Shown here piece after piece: positions 5,114-5,137 of a stretch of 5,137 bases of DNA. Origin of the DNA: Clostridia bacterium. GTDB lineage: Bacteria > Bacillota_E > RBS10-35 > JAJYVN01. Below the pieces are notes generated by a model, which was not told the origin of the DNA, made no database searches, and saw nothing but the letters and a program-made list of their open reading frames with translations. The position numbers were made by a program, and so were the translations under genes. The DNA lies in contig DAHWHV010000253.1 in assembly GCA_027335545.1 (NCBI GenBank), positions 1 through 5,137 of the forward strand, written 5' to 3'. Numbering within the stretch: the first letter of the stretch is position 1; every line of letters begins with the position of its first letter.

Positions 5114-5137
5114 ACAGCCCCCGGCGGGCGCCCCACC

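Noticed and set aside
4660..5136. A minus-strand open frame reaching the window edge, considered as the end of pstC
   Set aside because: It runs far into pstA in another frame, is rich in Trp/Pro/Arg/Gly, and has no permease motifs. It is a shadow of pstA.

Overview
This is a very GC-rich bacterial segment (pstA lines reach about 80% GC by hand count, and several genes start with TTG or GTG behind strong GGAGG ribosome binding sites). All six genes I can support lie on the minus strand, so transcription runs from position 5137 towards 1. The host phylum cannot be fixed. High-GC Chloroflexota, high-GC Firmicutes-type lineages (Limnochordia or Thermaerobacter-like) and Actinomycetota are all possible, and only GC content, start codons and ribosome binding sites bear on it.

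Region A (5137 to 3408) is the end of a high-affinity phosphate import operon. It holds pstA (permease; its 5' end may lie beyond the window) and pstB (ATPase), joined by an ATGA stop/start overlap. The usual next gene, phoU, is not there. The pstB stop codon lies inside a perfect 19-bp palindrome with a 3-nt loop (3371-3411).

Region B (3327 to 2575) is a small RibD-C/dihydrofolate-reductase-like protein. Its reading frame is shifted by one base just before the normal C-terminus. With one base removed from a GGG run near 2793, the protein would end at 184 residues with a family-like tail. As sequenced it runs on for 72 unrelated residues, through the control region of the next gene. This gene is less GC-extreme than pstA.

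Region C (about 2626 to 97) is a metal-homeostasis cluster: an ArsR/SmtB-family metal sensor, a zinc-type cation diffusion facilitator (CDF) efflux pump with histidine-rich segments, and a VIT1/CCC1-family iron/manganese transporter. Upstream of arsR are a 16-bp near-perfect ATAT-centred palindrome, which is a likely ArsR operator, and almost three copies of a 13-bp tandem repeat. The simplest reading is that the sensor represses itself and the two transporters until excess thiophilic or zinc-like metal arrives. The 183 bases between arsR and the CDF gene, and bases 1-96, hold no gene I can recognise.

Most of the content is ordinary housekeeping and stress genes. I see no strong evidence for a wholly new system. 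The points most worth checking are the frameshift, the operator plus tandem-repeat leader, and the palindrome that carries the pstB stop codon.
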